A stretch of 64,000 nt of DNA from Phaeosaccion multiseriatum (taxonomy: Eukaryota > Ochrophyta, other classes): NCBI GenBank assembly GCA_965112735.1, contig OZ218951.1, forward strand, positions 5,518,001 to 5,582,000. Direction: 5' to 3'. Below are positions 21,749 to 31,573 of the stretch, piece by piece. Numbering within the stretch: position 1 is the stretch's first letter; every line of letters starts with the position of its first letter. Below the pieces are notes generated by a model. The model made no database searches and was not told where the DNA came from. It saw nothing but the letters and a program-made list of their open reading frames with translations. The position numbers and the translations under genes were made by a program.

Positions 21749-24700
21749 TCAGAAGCCATCGTCCTCCTCCCCGTCGTCCTCCTCGTCGTCGCTCTCCTCA
21801 AGCTCTGCCTTGGTGCACACCTTGAGGGAGCGAAGAGAGAGAGGGAGGGGAGGAGAGGGATAGAGAGTTGAGAGGGAGGGAGGGGAGGGAGGGAGGGTTG
21901 TGGTTGATAGGCAGAGGGATAGAGGCAGAGGAGGGAAGGCAGGGAGAGAGGGAGGGAGGGACCCTCCCTTCAGTCTTTTCGTACACACCTTGAGGGAGGT
22001 CTCCGCAGCGGCATCTACACCCACGAACACAGGGGACCGCACCTCCACCTCCACCTGAGCATAGGGACAAGGGGAGGAGGAGGCGGAGGAGGAGGAGGAG
22101 GAGGAGGAGGCGGAGGAGGAGGAGGAGGAGGAGGAGGAGGAGGAGGAGGAGGAGGAGGCGAGAATAAGGGAAGTCGTGTGAGAGTGACGTACGTAAGGAG
22201 TTGAACACAGACCGTAAGGAGCACGTAAGGAGTACGTTGTGTCTCGAGGCTTGTCTTACGTCACAAGAGGAAAGGGATACACCCGCCAAACATGCACACA
22301 GACGCACACACGAACACACAGAGAGAGGCACACACGCGAGCGTGGCGCGCGCACACATGGACACACGCACATACAAATAGTGGGGAAAGGGGAAGAGGCG
22401 TGGAAGCCAGAGCGAGCAACTATAGAGAGAGAAGGAAAGGAAGAGAGAGAGAGAAAACTTGTTGCCTTACCAAGCCATGGACGACACGTGTAGTGACTAA
22501 TCAGATACACGCACGCACGCAAGTACGAATGGCTTTCTCTCCAAGTCAACAAGTACCCAATACCTGATACCCAATACCCGATACCCAAAAGGCCCACCAC
22601 CGAACTCCCAATACCCAACACCCAAAACATACCTCACACACGCCCGCCGACCTCGGTGCCCTGAGCTTGACGACGACCTCGCTCTCTCGCTGTCCAAGCC
22701 TGCTGACCATGAAGGGCTGGACTGCGAGAAGCTTGCCCGTGGCCTTCTCACTCACGAGCACCCACCAAGGCTCGCCCTTTGCGCCCACCGGGGAGTCCTC
22801 GGAGGGTGTCAAGGCACCTGTAGTTACAGAAAAGTCAGAGATGGTGGCACGTTACGGAATGATGTAAGACAGCGTTGCATGGGCAGGTGACCCCTCCCTC
22901 GCTCCCTCCCTCCCTCCCTGGGTGAGGCTCCGAAGGCGGGTCGCACGACTTGATAAGGCAAAGGTGGAATAAGAGACAGAGACAGACAGACAGACAGAGA
23001 CAGAGACAGAGACAGAGACAGAGACAGAGACAGACAGACAGACAGACAGACAGAGACAGACAGAGGGTACGTAGCAATGACGTACCGCAGATACCGAACC
23101 CCCTATAACTCTTGGCGTGTGCCCGGTGAAGTTTGACGGTACACTGCACAAGGTCAGCGGGGGCGATCTTGGACTCGCCCCAGGTCTCGAAGGGGGAGCA
23201 GGATAACTGGGGGGGGGAGGGGGATAGCAGTGGATGGATGGCAGCGGATGGCAGCGGATGGCAGCGGATGGGAGGAGATGGCAGTCCAAGTCAGTGCCTT
23301 GAGACACAACTTTCCTCCCCATCCTCCCTTCCTCCTCCCTCCCCTCCCATCCCCTCCCATCCCCTCCCCCCTCCTCCTCCCCCCTCCTCTTCCTTCTCAC
23401 CGTAACCTCCGGAACTGCGACACTCATGCTCTCCATCTCCTCCTGCTGCACCGCAAGGGCTTGAGCGTCGCCCTCCCCGCCCCACAACCTCCGCCTCAGC
23501 ATGGCCTTACACGCCACGACGGTGCGCATCAGGCCTCTGTCCTGAATCTCAAGCGCGAGCTGCACGCAGATGTCAAGCAGCTCCTGAGTGGTGTCACGCA
23601 AATGATATCAAGCGGGTATCAAGTGTCCGGGGAGTGCGTGAGTGCGTGCGTGCGTGCGTGCGTGTGTGTGAGTGGAGACGTGTGTGGGTGGAGACGTGTG
23701 TGGGTGGGGAGAGGATGAGGGAGACGACACAACAAAAAGAAGTGGGGCGGGGGGGGCGGGGTGGGAGGAGGGGAGGAGGGGGAGAGGGGGAGAGGAGGGG
23801 CAGAGCCTGTCCGAGGCAAGCCGCAGGGAGCAAAACGGAGGGAGCTTCAAGGAACGGAGGGAGACGCGGAGCACAGAAACCACAGCTCTGTCGCACTGGG
23901 TGGGTGCGTGCGTGGGTGTGTGCGTGTGTGCGTGGGTGTCTCGTGGCACCTCGTTGATGTATGGTATGACCTTCCTAGCTCCCCTACCTTCCCCTCCCCC
24001 CACTCCCCTTCCCTCCCCTCCCCTCCCCTACCTTCCCCTCCCCCCACTCCTCCTCTACGCACCTCCATCAAAGCCAAGCAGAAGGCCTGCTCCTCTGCCA
24101 ACTTCGCCGCCCCCTCCCCCTCCCCCCCCCCCCCCCCCTCCTCCTCAGCAGCGAGCTTATCAGCATATAGTGCACTCAGCAGCACGAGTAGCGAGTGCTT
24201 GGCAATTGCCGACCGTTCCGCGCCCGTTCCGTTGCTGCCCTTTGCTGCCTTACTAGCACCCCCTTTACCATTGTGTCTGGCGACTGCTGTACTCACGAGA
24301 GGGGCGACGCACATCTCTGTGAGCTTTGCCTCGAGAGGCCCCATCACGCCCACCTGGGAAGAAGCAGCAGGACCAGTTGGAGATACAGACAGCAACTGTG
24401 AGAAAGGCATGAGTGCTGGACAACGACGGGTGAAATGACGAACGAGAGAAGGATTTGAGGCTTCCAACCCCTCCCTCCCCCTTCCATCCATTCCCATTCC
24501 TCTCCCCTGCCATCCCCTGCCATCCCCTGCCATCCCCTGCCATCCCCTGCCATCCCCTGCCATCCTCCTCCCTCCTGCCTCACCATGTCTGCAGCTCGCT
24601 TCTTCCTCCCCTCGTCCTGTGTGAGCTGAGGCACGGAGGAGAGCATCTCCCACAGGGCCTCCGCGGGCACCCCCCTCTCGCGACGGAGCTGTGGGTTGGC

Positions 24701-24884
24701 GGGGAGCAGCTTCACCAATTCTGTAACGCCAATTGGATTGGATTGGGCGGGGGAGGAGGGGGAGGAAGGGGGGAGGAGGAGGAGGAGGAGCAGGAGCAGG
24801 AGAAGGGGGCGAGGAGGAGGAGGAAGAGGAGGAGGAGGAGGAGAGCAGCGGCAGCAGCAGCAGCAGCAGGAGGAGGAGAGCAGT

Positions 24885-24922
<38 letters not shown>

Positions 24923-25483
24923 GAGGAGGGAGGTGTATGTTGGCTGCAGACACGAGGCGCGAGTGCAAGCGGCAAGGCAGTTGGTGATACGGCTAGACTT
25001 GTCGAGCAGCTCTACAAAACAACATCCGAGTCCACACTTCCTGAAACCAAAACAGACACCGAGCCATCGAGAGTGAGACCTGACACAGAGACTGCTGAGC
25101 TGTGAGCTACCACTGCACTGCAAACTAGCTGCCGTATCACCAACTGCTGAGCCTCACCTTGTGCGATGTGCTCGGCGTCTTCCTTGGAGGGCTGAGGCCC
25201 CTCTAGGAGAGGAGGGGCGGACCAGGCGCGGAGGAAGTATCGGGTACCCCACACCACCATCCACAGGAGGAGCAGGTAGGCGGAGATGAATAGGAGGATG
25301 GACTTATGGTCACCCTGTCACGGGGGGGGTAGAGGAGGCGGGGGAGGAGGAGGAGGAGGAGGAGGAGGAGGAGGAGGAGGGAGGAGGTGGAAGAGGTGGA
25401 AGAGGTGGAAGAGGAGGAGGAGAAGGAAGAGGAGGAGGAGGAGAAGGAGGAGGAGGAGGAGGAGGGAGGAGGAGGAGGAGGAG

Positions 25484-25515
<32 letters not shown>

Positions 25516-25541
25516 GGAGGGAGGAGGAGGAGGAGGAGGAA

Positions 25542-25573
<32 letters not shown>

Positions 25574-27543
25574 GGAGGAGGAGGAGGAGGAGGAGGAGGA
25601 GGTCAAGGGACAGCATTGTGTGTTGTGTGTGTGGAGCCCACGATAAGGGGTGGCTGATTGGTTGAGCTGCCCTTCTGTCAAAACATCAACTCTCTTCAAC
25701 AAATGGCTCGAAAGCACGGCGCTCCCTCAACCAACTCACTACCTCACGGTACGATACGCTCAGTTCTACCATCAACTACACATCCACTGCCATCTCCTAC
25801 CACCTATCCACCCCCCCCCCCCCCCCCTCACCTGCTCTGGAGGCGACATCCAGCTGGGCATGGCGAAGTCAATCTCCCACTGCTGCGGCCCGTCGGGGTG
25901 TCCGTACAGCTCATAGTTGCGCTTGGAGGTCTACAGGTCAGGGCAGTGGTGATAGAGGTGGTGGTGGTGGTGGTGGTGGTGGTGGTGATAGAGGTGGTGA
26001 TAGAGGTGGTGATAAAGGTGGTGATAGAGGTGGTGATAGAGGTGGTGATAGAGGTGGTGGTAGAGGTGGTGGTAGAGGTGGTGATAGAGGTTGTGATAGA
26101 GGTGGTGATAGAGGTGGTGATAGAGGTGGTGGTGATAGAGGTGGTGATAGAGGTGGTGGTAGAGGTGGTGATAGAGGTGGTGATAGAGGTGGTGGTAGAG
26201 GTGGTGGTAGAGGTGGTGATAGAGGTGGTGATAGAGGTGGTGGTAGAGGTGGTGATAGAGGTGGTGGTAGAGGTGGTGGTAGAGGTGGTGATAGAGGTGG
26301 TGATAGAGGTGGTGGTAGAGGTGGTGGTGGTGGTAAGTACGGGGAGGCAAGAGCACGGGTGTGTCAGGACAGTGGACGGAGGGGTAGAGAGAAAGAAGGC
26401 CAAGCCTCTGGCCCGTGGGTGGCTGGTGCGCCAACGACCACAGGGAGCATGCTCTACCCTCACTTGGCGTGTTTGTAACGCCATACCCTCACTTTGGCGT
26501 GTTTGTAACGCCAGACTACAGCACAGGAAGCGCTGCTTGCGCTAAGCCCCTACTTGGAGTAGTCCGGTCCAACGCGAGAGGGTAAGGGGGGGTACTGACA
26601 GCAGGCTGAGGAACATTCGCCGGCCCAGGCGGCAACGCGTGACTTTTCCTGTCCCTCCCTCCCTTCCCACGCCCATCTTTCCTTCCGTAGTGCACTACTA
26701 CTGCGCCGCTGTGCAAGTGCTGGACTCTTCTACCACGTGCTACACTACTTCACTCCTCATTATTTGCAGCTTCCGAGAGGCCACCACCACTCACACACTC
26801 AGTCCCTCCCTCCCCCCCCCACTCACCGGGTCAACGAGCGCCTGATACGCCTTGGCCACCTTCTGGAACTGCGCCGCCGCCTTCTTGTCGCCCGGCCTCT
26901 TGTCCGGGTGGTTCTCCAGCGAGAGCTTGCGGTAGGACCTCTTGATCATGGTGCTGTTGGTACCAGGCCTCACGTCCAGCACCTCGTAAGGGTCGAAGCG
27001 CTCAGGATCGGCCGTGGCGGCCATGGAGAAGTGGTAGAAGCCCCACCTGTGGGGGAGGGAGGAAGGAGGAGAAGGAGGAGGCTCATCAGTTGGTGCAGTT
27101 GCTGGAGTCGAGGAAGGCCGGGGAGGGGGGGTTTGGAAGGAGGAGGAATGGTGGGTGGACGAGGAACAAGGGGTGGCGCTGGCCCTTGGCTTGACTCTTC
27201 CCCACTCACACACCACTCACGTGGAAAGCGCTAGCATGATGACTCTGACGATGTATCCCTTGGTCAAGAGCTTCGGCCGCTGCTTCCCCAGAGGCAGCGG
27301 GCCCCTCTTTGGGTCTCGTGGCCGCCTTAGCGCCCTCCAGGCCCGGCTCCCCACAGTGAGCCCCATGAAGGGAATGATCATGCCCAGAATGGCCGCGTAG
27401 ACCACATCAATCATTTGCGCCGAAGAGGCATCAGTCTCTGGGGGGGGTGGCATCTTTGCTCCCTCTCGTCTTTTCTTCGTTGAGTGCTGGGGCTTGGCTG
27501 GGGCTCCCACGGATTTTTCGTTACTTTTATACGCGTATCTCAT
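21749..27543 (-). CDS. SEC63: ER translocation protein SEC63 (J-domain, Brl domain)
   Basis: SEC63 is an ER membrane Hsp40 that recruits BiP to the Sec61 channel. Exons on the minus strand: 27543-27221, 27046-26827, 25930-25832, 25314-25158, 24720-24584, 24353-24063, 23583-23401, 23206-23086, 22817-22633, 22054-21989, 21820-21749; about 617 residues, all phases agree. A membrane segment (VYAAILGMIIPFMGLTVG) precedes the J-domain, with HPDKRPGDKK carrying the essential HPD. After PSWMSPPEQ comes a second membrane segment (ILLFISAYLLLLWMVVWG), then the Sec63/Brl region (TQELLDICVQLALE-like helix, PADLVQCTVKLHRAHAKSY, GEPWWVLVSEKATGKLLA) and the acidic tail EESDDEEDDGEEDDGF that binds Sec62/BiP partners in relatives. 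The start MRYAYKSNEK is the first in-frame ATG; an additional 5' exon is possible. Shorter than human SEC63 (~760) mainly in the linker before the tail. Confidence 0.9.
21815..21999 (-). repeat. 15-bp direct repeat spanning both splice junctions of SEC63 intron 10
   Basis: CTCCCTCAAGGTGTG (sense) occurs across the donor (exon ...CTCAAG|GTGTG) near 21989 and again across the acceptor (...CTCAAG|GTGTG) near 21820. The intron between is 168 bp. Confidence 0.8.
22073..22157. repeat. (GGA)n repeat with GGC interruptions
   Basis: GGAGGAGGC-type trinucleotides in SEC63 intron 9, CCT-rich on the gene strand and adjacent to the acceptor GCTCAG at 22055. Confidence 0.85.
24970..25152 (-). repeat. inverted repeat inside SEC63 intron 4
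   Basis: On the sense strand GCAGTTGGTGATACGG lies about 10 bp after the donor (25157) and its perfect complement CCGTATCACCAACTGC lies about 150 bp downstream, each flanked by CTAG (CAGCTAG and CTAGCC). The intron is 25157-24721. Confidence 0.8.
25320..25605. repeat. (GGA)n/(GAGGTG)n repeat
   Basis: Nearly 300 bp of GGA with GAA and GAGGTGGAA units in SEC63 intron 3 (25831-25315), CCT-rich on the gene strand, immediately before the acceptor TGACAG. Confidence 0.9.
25945..26335. repeat. (GGTGGTGATAGA)n minisatellite
   Basis: About 390 bp built of GGTGGTGATAGA and GGTGGTGGTAGA 12-mers in SEC63 intron 2 (26826-25931). On the gene strand it is (TCTATCACCACC)n next to the acceptor CTGTAG at 25931. 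Frame-open because the unit is a multiple of three. Confidence 0.95.
26453..26514. repeat. 29-bp direct duplication with GGCGT...ACGCC hairpins
   Basis: Two adjacent copies of CCCTCACTTGGCGTGTTTGT followed by AACGCCA in SEC63 intron 2. Each contains the inverted pair GGCGTGTTTGTAACGCC, which can form a short stem-loop. Confidence 0.8.
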
Positions 27544-27649
27544 CTCTGTCAGCTTTCCCGCGGCTTTCTTCTTGTCACTCACTCATTTACTTCGGCCCCA
27601 CCCACGTCTGCTCTTCCCCCTAATTCTTCTTGTGGCAGGCTACTTGCGT

Positions 27650-29141
27650 ATCAAGCCATCGAATGTCAGAGCGTCGAAAAAGGTGCAAGCGGCTGTGAGG
27701 GCCCTCATCGCGAAGATCATCGGCGGGAGGAAGGCATTTGGATGCGCCCCATGGGATGGAAAACCCTCCCCTGCTCTTAGCTGTGGGGATGAAGAGGGGT
27801 GGTATCGTTGCTCTTTTGCTGCAGGAGGGGGCGTCGCCGAGTCCTGCAGAGCGTGTGTATGGCTTCACTGCGTTTGTTGGAGCCTGTACTTTTTGCGAAT
27901 GCTGCTTTTGTGCAACAGCTCCTCTCTCATGCACAAGCACTCGATGGAACAACAGCTCTTATGAAGGCCTGCGCCAGAGGGTCTATTATGGTAGTGCACA
28001 AGCTGCTCTCCGCCGGTGCCAGCGTGGACTTGACTGACAGTATCGGCGATGCCGCTTTGATCTGCGCCTCCAGGGTGGGACATCTTGCAGTGGTGCAGCA
28101 GCTGGTGTTGGCCGGTGCGAAGGTGAATTGGGCGAATAAGGCGGGGGTTACAGCGCTTATTCAAGCCTCGCGTAGAGGGGATGAAAGGGTAGTCCAACAG
28201 CTCATCAAAGCCACCCAAATGGCCGATGTAGAAGGCCTGGAAGCCTTGAATTGGGCCTCCCGTTTTGGACATCATGCGGTAGCGCAGTAGCTGCTGTCGG
28301 CGAGGGCTGATCCCAACCGGGTGAGTGGCAGAGGTGCTGACGGCGTCACCCCCTTGTTGATGGCCGCACAAGAAGGTCATCACAGGGTCACGCAGCTGCT
28401 GCTGACGTCTGGGGCAGATGCGAATTAGGCATCCCGCGATGGGAGTTGTCCGCTTTGTGCGGCAAGTCACAATGGTCATGGCATTGTGGTAGAGCAGCTC
28501 ATCACAGCCGGCACTGACCTTCAGTTGCGTAGCGGTGTGGAATGGAGAACCGCGTGATGTTAGCCACCACTTTCCGGCACCGAAGCATTGTGCGAAAGCT
28601 GCTGAGGGCTGGTGCAGGGACGACGGCGCTTGGTGGTGGTGACGGGTATGGAGCGATACACTTGGCGTCTTCAAATGACCATGCTCGTGTCGTGGAGGAG
28701 CTCATCGCGGGAGGTGCTGACGTGGAGATGCTCGATGGTCATTGGGCTACCGCTGTGCATACGTGTGCCAATAATGCCCATAAGGCAGTGAGTGGTCCAC
28801 GATGAAATGGTTTGCGGGGGCTGACCCTGTCAATGAGAGCACTTTGTCTTGGGGGACGCCCATGGCGCTGGCGATATATGGGTGCCACAGCGGGGCGGTG
28901 CTGGAGCTGCTCTCGGGAGGGGCCTCCGTGGCAAACACCCTGGCCGTAGTCGGAGGGCAAAACGATGGAGCCTATGCCGATTTCCTCCTGGGCCGCGGAC
29001 AGGCATCACTTTGCGTCACAGAGCGCGTTGGACCTGATGCGGGGCACTGACTTTCTCTTTGGCAAGGAAGGGAGGCTGAAGGTGTCGCAGAGAGGGCTCA
29101 GCCCTGAGGTGCTGCAGGAGGTGGCGAAGGAGATGGCATGA
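27650..29141 (+). pseudogene. degenerate ankyrin-repeat gene, copy 1
   Basis: Ankyrin-type repeats are readable across the whole span, but only by changing frame and reading through stops. Pieces include NPPLLLAVGMKRGGIVALLL (from about 27745), GTTALMKACARGSIMVVHKL, DAALICASRVGHLAVVQQLV and VTALIQASRRGDERVVQQLI. The latter three lie in one frame from ATG 27859 to a TAG at 28288. The same frame continues as DGVTPLLMAAQEGHHRVTQL to a TAG near 28426 and a TGA near 28555. Further fragments follow (GAIHLASSNDHARVVEELIA, ALAIYGCHSGAVLELLSGGA) and a conserved C-tail ending FLFGKEGRLKVSQRG...LQEVAKEMA at 29141. At least four frameshifts and three stops make a pseudogene the best call. A spliced gene or assembly errors are less likely. 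Copy 2 lies at 34680-35523. Confidence 0.7.
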
Positions 29142-29919
29142 TGAACGAGGCGCCTCGTGCCTGGCTAGGGTGTGGTCAGGGCGGTGGTATCATTGGGAAC
29201 ACTTCCTCCTCGATCGATCGGAGTATTGTAGGAAAGCACGAGAGTAGAAGAGTTGGGGTACGAGCGGGAGAGCACGAGAACTAAACAGGGGCGTAGGAGT
29301 ATAGGAGAGCATGCGTGCTCTCTGTATATTTACATGTTAATTAAATGGATGCAGTGAAGATGGATTGAAGTCGAAGTGAAGTGAGTCGCAGTCCGTCACC
29401 GGGGTATTGTAGCCTGTTCCTCCACCTGAGTCGGAAGGGAGTAGAAGGGAAGCCTCCTCATCCTCCTCTCCTCCTCCTCCTCCTCCTCCTCCTCTCCTCC
29501 TCCTCCTCCTCCTCCCCCTCCTCCTCCTCCTCCTCCTCCTCCTCCCCCTCCTCCTCCTCCTCCTCCTCCTCCTCCTCCCCCTCCTCCTCCTCCTCCTCCT
29601 CCTCCTCCTCCTCCTCCTCCTCCTCCTCCTCCTCCTCCTCCTCCTCCTCCTCCTCCTCCTCCTCCTCCTCCTCCTCCTCCTCCTCCTCCCCCTCCTCCTC
29701 AGCGCGTCGCTTCCCCCCCCCCCATTCTTGTGGGTGTCCTCTCCCCACCTTCGACACTTACCCCACCCCCCACTCACTATTATAACTGTGCATCAATCCA
29801 TCTCCGAGCCGCGCATACATCACAGGTGCATGACATACCATAGAGAGCCGTGTCGAACCATCTAAAGCCATCTGGACAGAGTCCTGCAAAGCCATGGACC
29901 TAGGGTGGCAGAGTCACCG
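29142..29919. other. intergenic with (TCC)n tract
   Basis: Between the ankyrin pseudogene and the 3' end of the PH-domain gene. It holds a ~245-bp TCC trinucleotide run (29457-29700) and no gene. The PH gene's 3' UTR is presumably within 29919-29750. Confidence 0.6.
29457..29700. repeat. (TCC)n trinucleotide array
   Basis: Pure CTC/TCC repeat with occasional CCCC interruptions. The long poly-Ser, poly-Glu and poly-Arg frames it generates are not genes. Confidence 0.95.
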
Positions 29920-31153
29920 TCATCGATAGTCGTACTCGTCCTCAGAGGACTCCCCCTCCCCCTCCTCCCCCGCATATGTGCTGCTGGACTGCACGATGGC
30001 TCTGCCAATAGCCCCAATCCAATCGTCCTTCTCCTTCTCTGTGTTGGCGTACATGAAGTACTCCATGTCCTGAGTGGACACCTCCAGAGAGTTGCGGTGT
30101 CCAGTCTTTTGCTCGGCTGACTTGACCTGTTGGTGATACGAGGAGGATTAGGAGGGGGGAAGGGGGCGGAGAGGGGGCAGTAGTCAGAAGCAGGAGGAGG
30201 AGGAGGAGGAGGAGGAGGAGGAGGAGGAGGAGGAGGAGGGAGGAGGAGGAGGAAGGAGTGGTAGTAGTAATAAGAGCAGGAGTAGGACGAGTAGCAAACA
30301 GTAGCAGGACCACGTCGTCGAAGAGGGAGCTATGTTAGTGAAGAGGAGAGGGCAGACCGCACTCAGTTTCAGTCTACACGTGTCGATCAATATGGAGCAT
30401 ACACTGACAACGATTGGCTCCTGGAGCACTCTGTCCACTGCCACTACCAAAGGGCTCCGTCTCCCACACGTACACACCCAGCACTCTGCCTGATCCCATT
30501 GCACAGCTGACCTTCCGTCTCCCAAACCCATGGATCTCTCCTCTCCCCCCCCATCTCTCTTTTTCCCACCCTCTCTCTCCTCTCTCTCCCACCCTCCCTC
30601 TCTCTCTTCTCTCTCTGTCCCACCCTCTCTCTTCCCCCCCGCTCTCCTCTCTCCCTCTCCCCCCTCTCTCTCTCTTGGTGCGCATCGTACCGTAATGCAC
30701 GTGCCGAGGTCGATCATGCCGTGAGGGGCCACAGCTTCCGACTGCTTGGCAGAGCAGGGGAGTGGAAGAGAGGATTGAGGGGGCAGGGCAGGGCAGGGCA
30801 GGGGAGACAACTTTCACCTCCACCTCCTCCTTACTTTGCAGAAGAAGAGCCTGGATCCCTTGAGTATCATGAAGCGGAGGCGCCAAGACTTTAACCACGC
30901 GCTCTGCTTATACAGCCAGCCTATCGTACACAGAGAAAGGGAGAAGGTCAGAGGTAGGTTGGGGGGAGAGAGGGGGTCGACGGCTGAGTGAAGAGTGCGC
31001 TGCTCCACGCGAGAGTGAGCGAGAAAACGAAGGTGGGTGCAAAACACAGGAGATAACAATCAACAAGTACTCACCCGTGCACTCTCCTCCATTGCAGTCA
31101 TAGCGCATGCCTGTCGCCTGGTCCACATACGCCGGCCGTGCGCCCCTCGCCAT
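29920..31153 (-). CDS. small PH-domain protein
   Basis: About 141 residues from four exons: 31153-31075, 30920-30835, 30744-30691, 30126-29920. The product is essentially one pleckstrin-homology domain: GWLYKQSAWLKSWRLRFMIL (strands 1-2 with the basic loop that contacts phosphoinositides), GSRLFFCK, MIDLGTCITVKSAEQKTG, NSLEVSTQDMEYFMYANTEK and the closing helix KDDWIGAIGRAIV with its invariant Trp. An acidic tail ESSEDEYDYR ends the protein. It resembles the stand-alone plant PH1-type proteins in size. Lipid binding and membrane association are inferred from the fold. The last intron ends in CGTATCACCAACAG, a copy of a motif dispersed in the window. Divergent from the resolvase-like gene. Confidence 0.85.
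30183..30250. repeat. (GGA)n repeat in PH-gene intron 3
   Basis: GGA trinucleotides, TCC-rich on the gene strand and close to the acceptor at 30127. Confidence 0.85.
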
Positions 31154-31573
31154 GCTACAGAAAGATTCTACTCCCTACGTAAAAGAGGGGCAGGAAGTCT
31201 GTCTATCTACGTCAGACCCACGGATCCTGACGCGTGCTTAGTGCAACGGCGATGGGCTGAGCAGCGTAGGCAGCAGCCACTTTTTCCTGTTCCTTGAGCT
31301 CCGGGAGGTGGGTTCCTTGAGCTAGATTAACGCTGGCACCTTTCTCCGCCCCAAAAGACCACCAACACACCTGCTATCGTCCACTCGTCTGTCAGGCCCT
31401 CCTCCTGCCTTAATGTAATGCAATGACTACGGATGATCGGTCTGCTGTACGGCTTTTTTTTCTTCTTTTTTTTCGCCTGTAACATGCTGGGACCGTCCAG
31501 CAAAATCCCGTTCCGAAGGCGATATCTAATTACACACAGGGAGATGTAGACAAGGAAGAAGAATATTGCATCC
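31154..31573. promoter_or_regulatory. divergent promoter region, PH protein (-) / resolvase-like (+)
   Basis: 420 bp between opposing start codons. It includes a poly-T stretch (CTTTTTTTTCTTCTTTTTTTT near 31450) and no long tandem repeats. A 265-codon minus-strand frame overlapping here shows no family features and was not accepted. Confidence 0.4.

Noticed and set aside
24950-25011. extra SEC63 exon reading ELLDKSSRITNCLAACT
   Set aside because: Skipping it joins HIAQ to ELVKLLPANPQL cleanly in phase, and the candidate lacks a good donor; it contains the inverted repeat and is better taken as intron.
29337-29785. poly-Arg, poly-Glu and poly-Ser frames
   Set aside because: Pure TCC/GGA trinucleotide repeat; any frame is open and none has flanking unique coding sequence.
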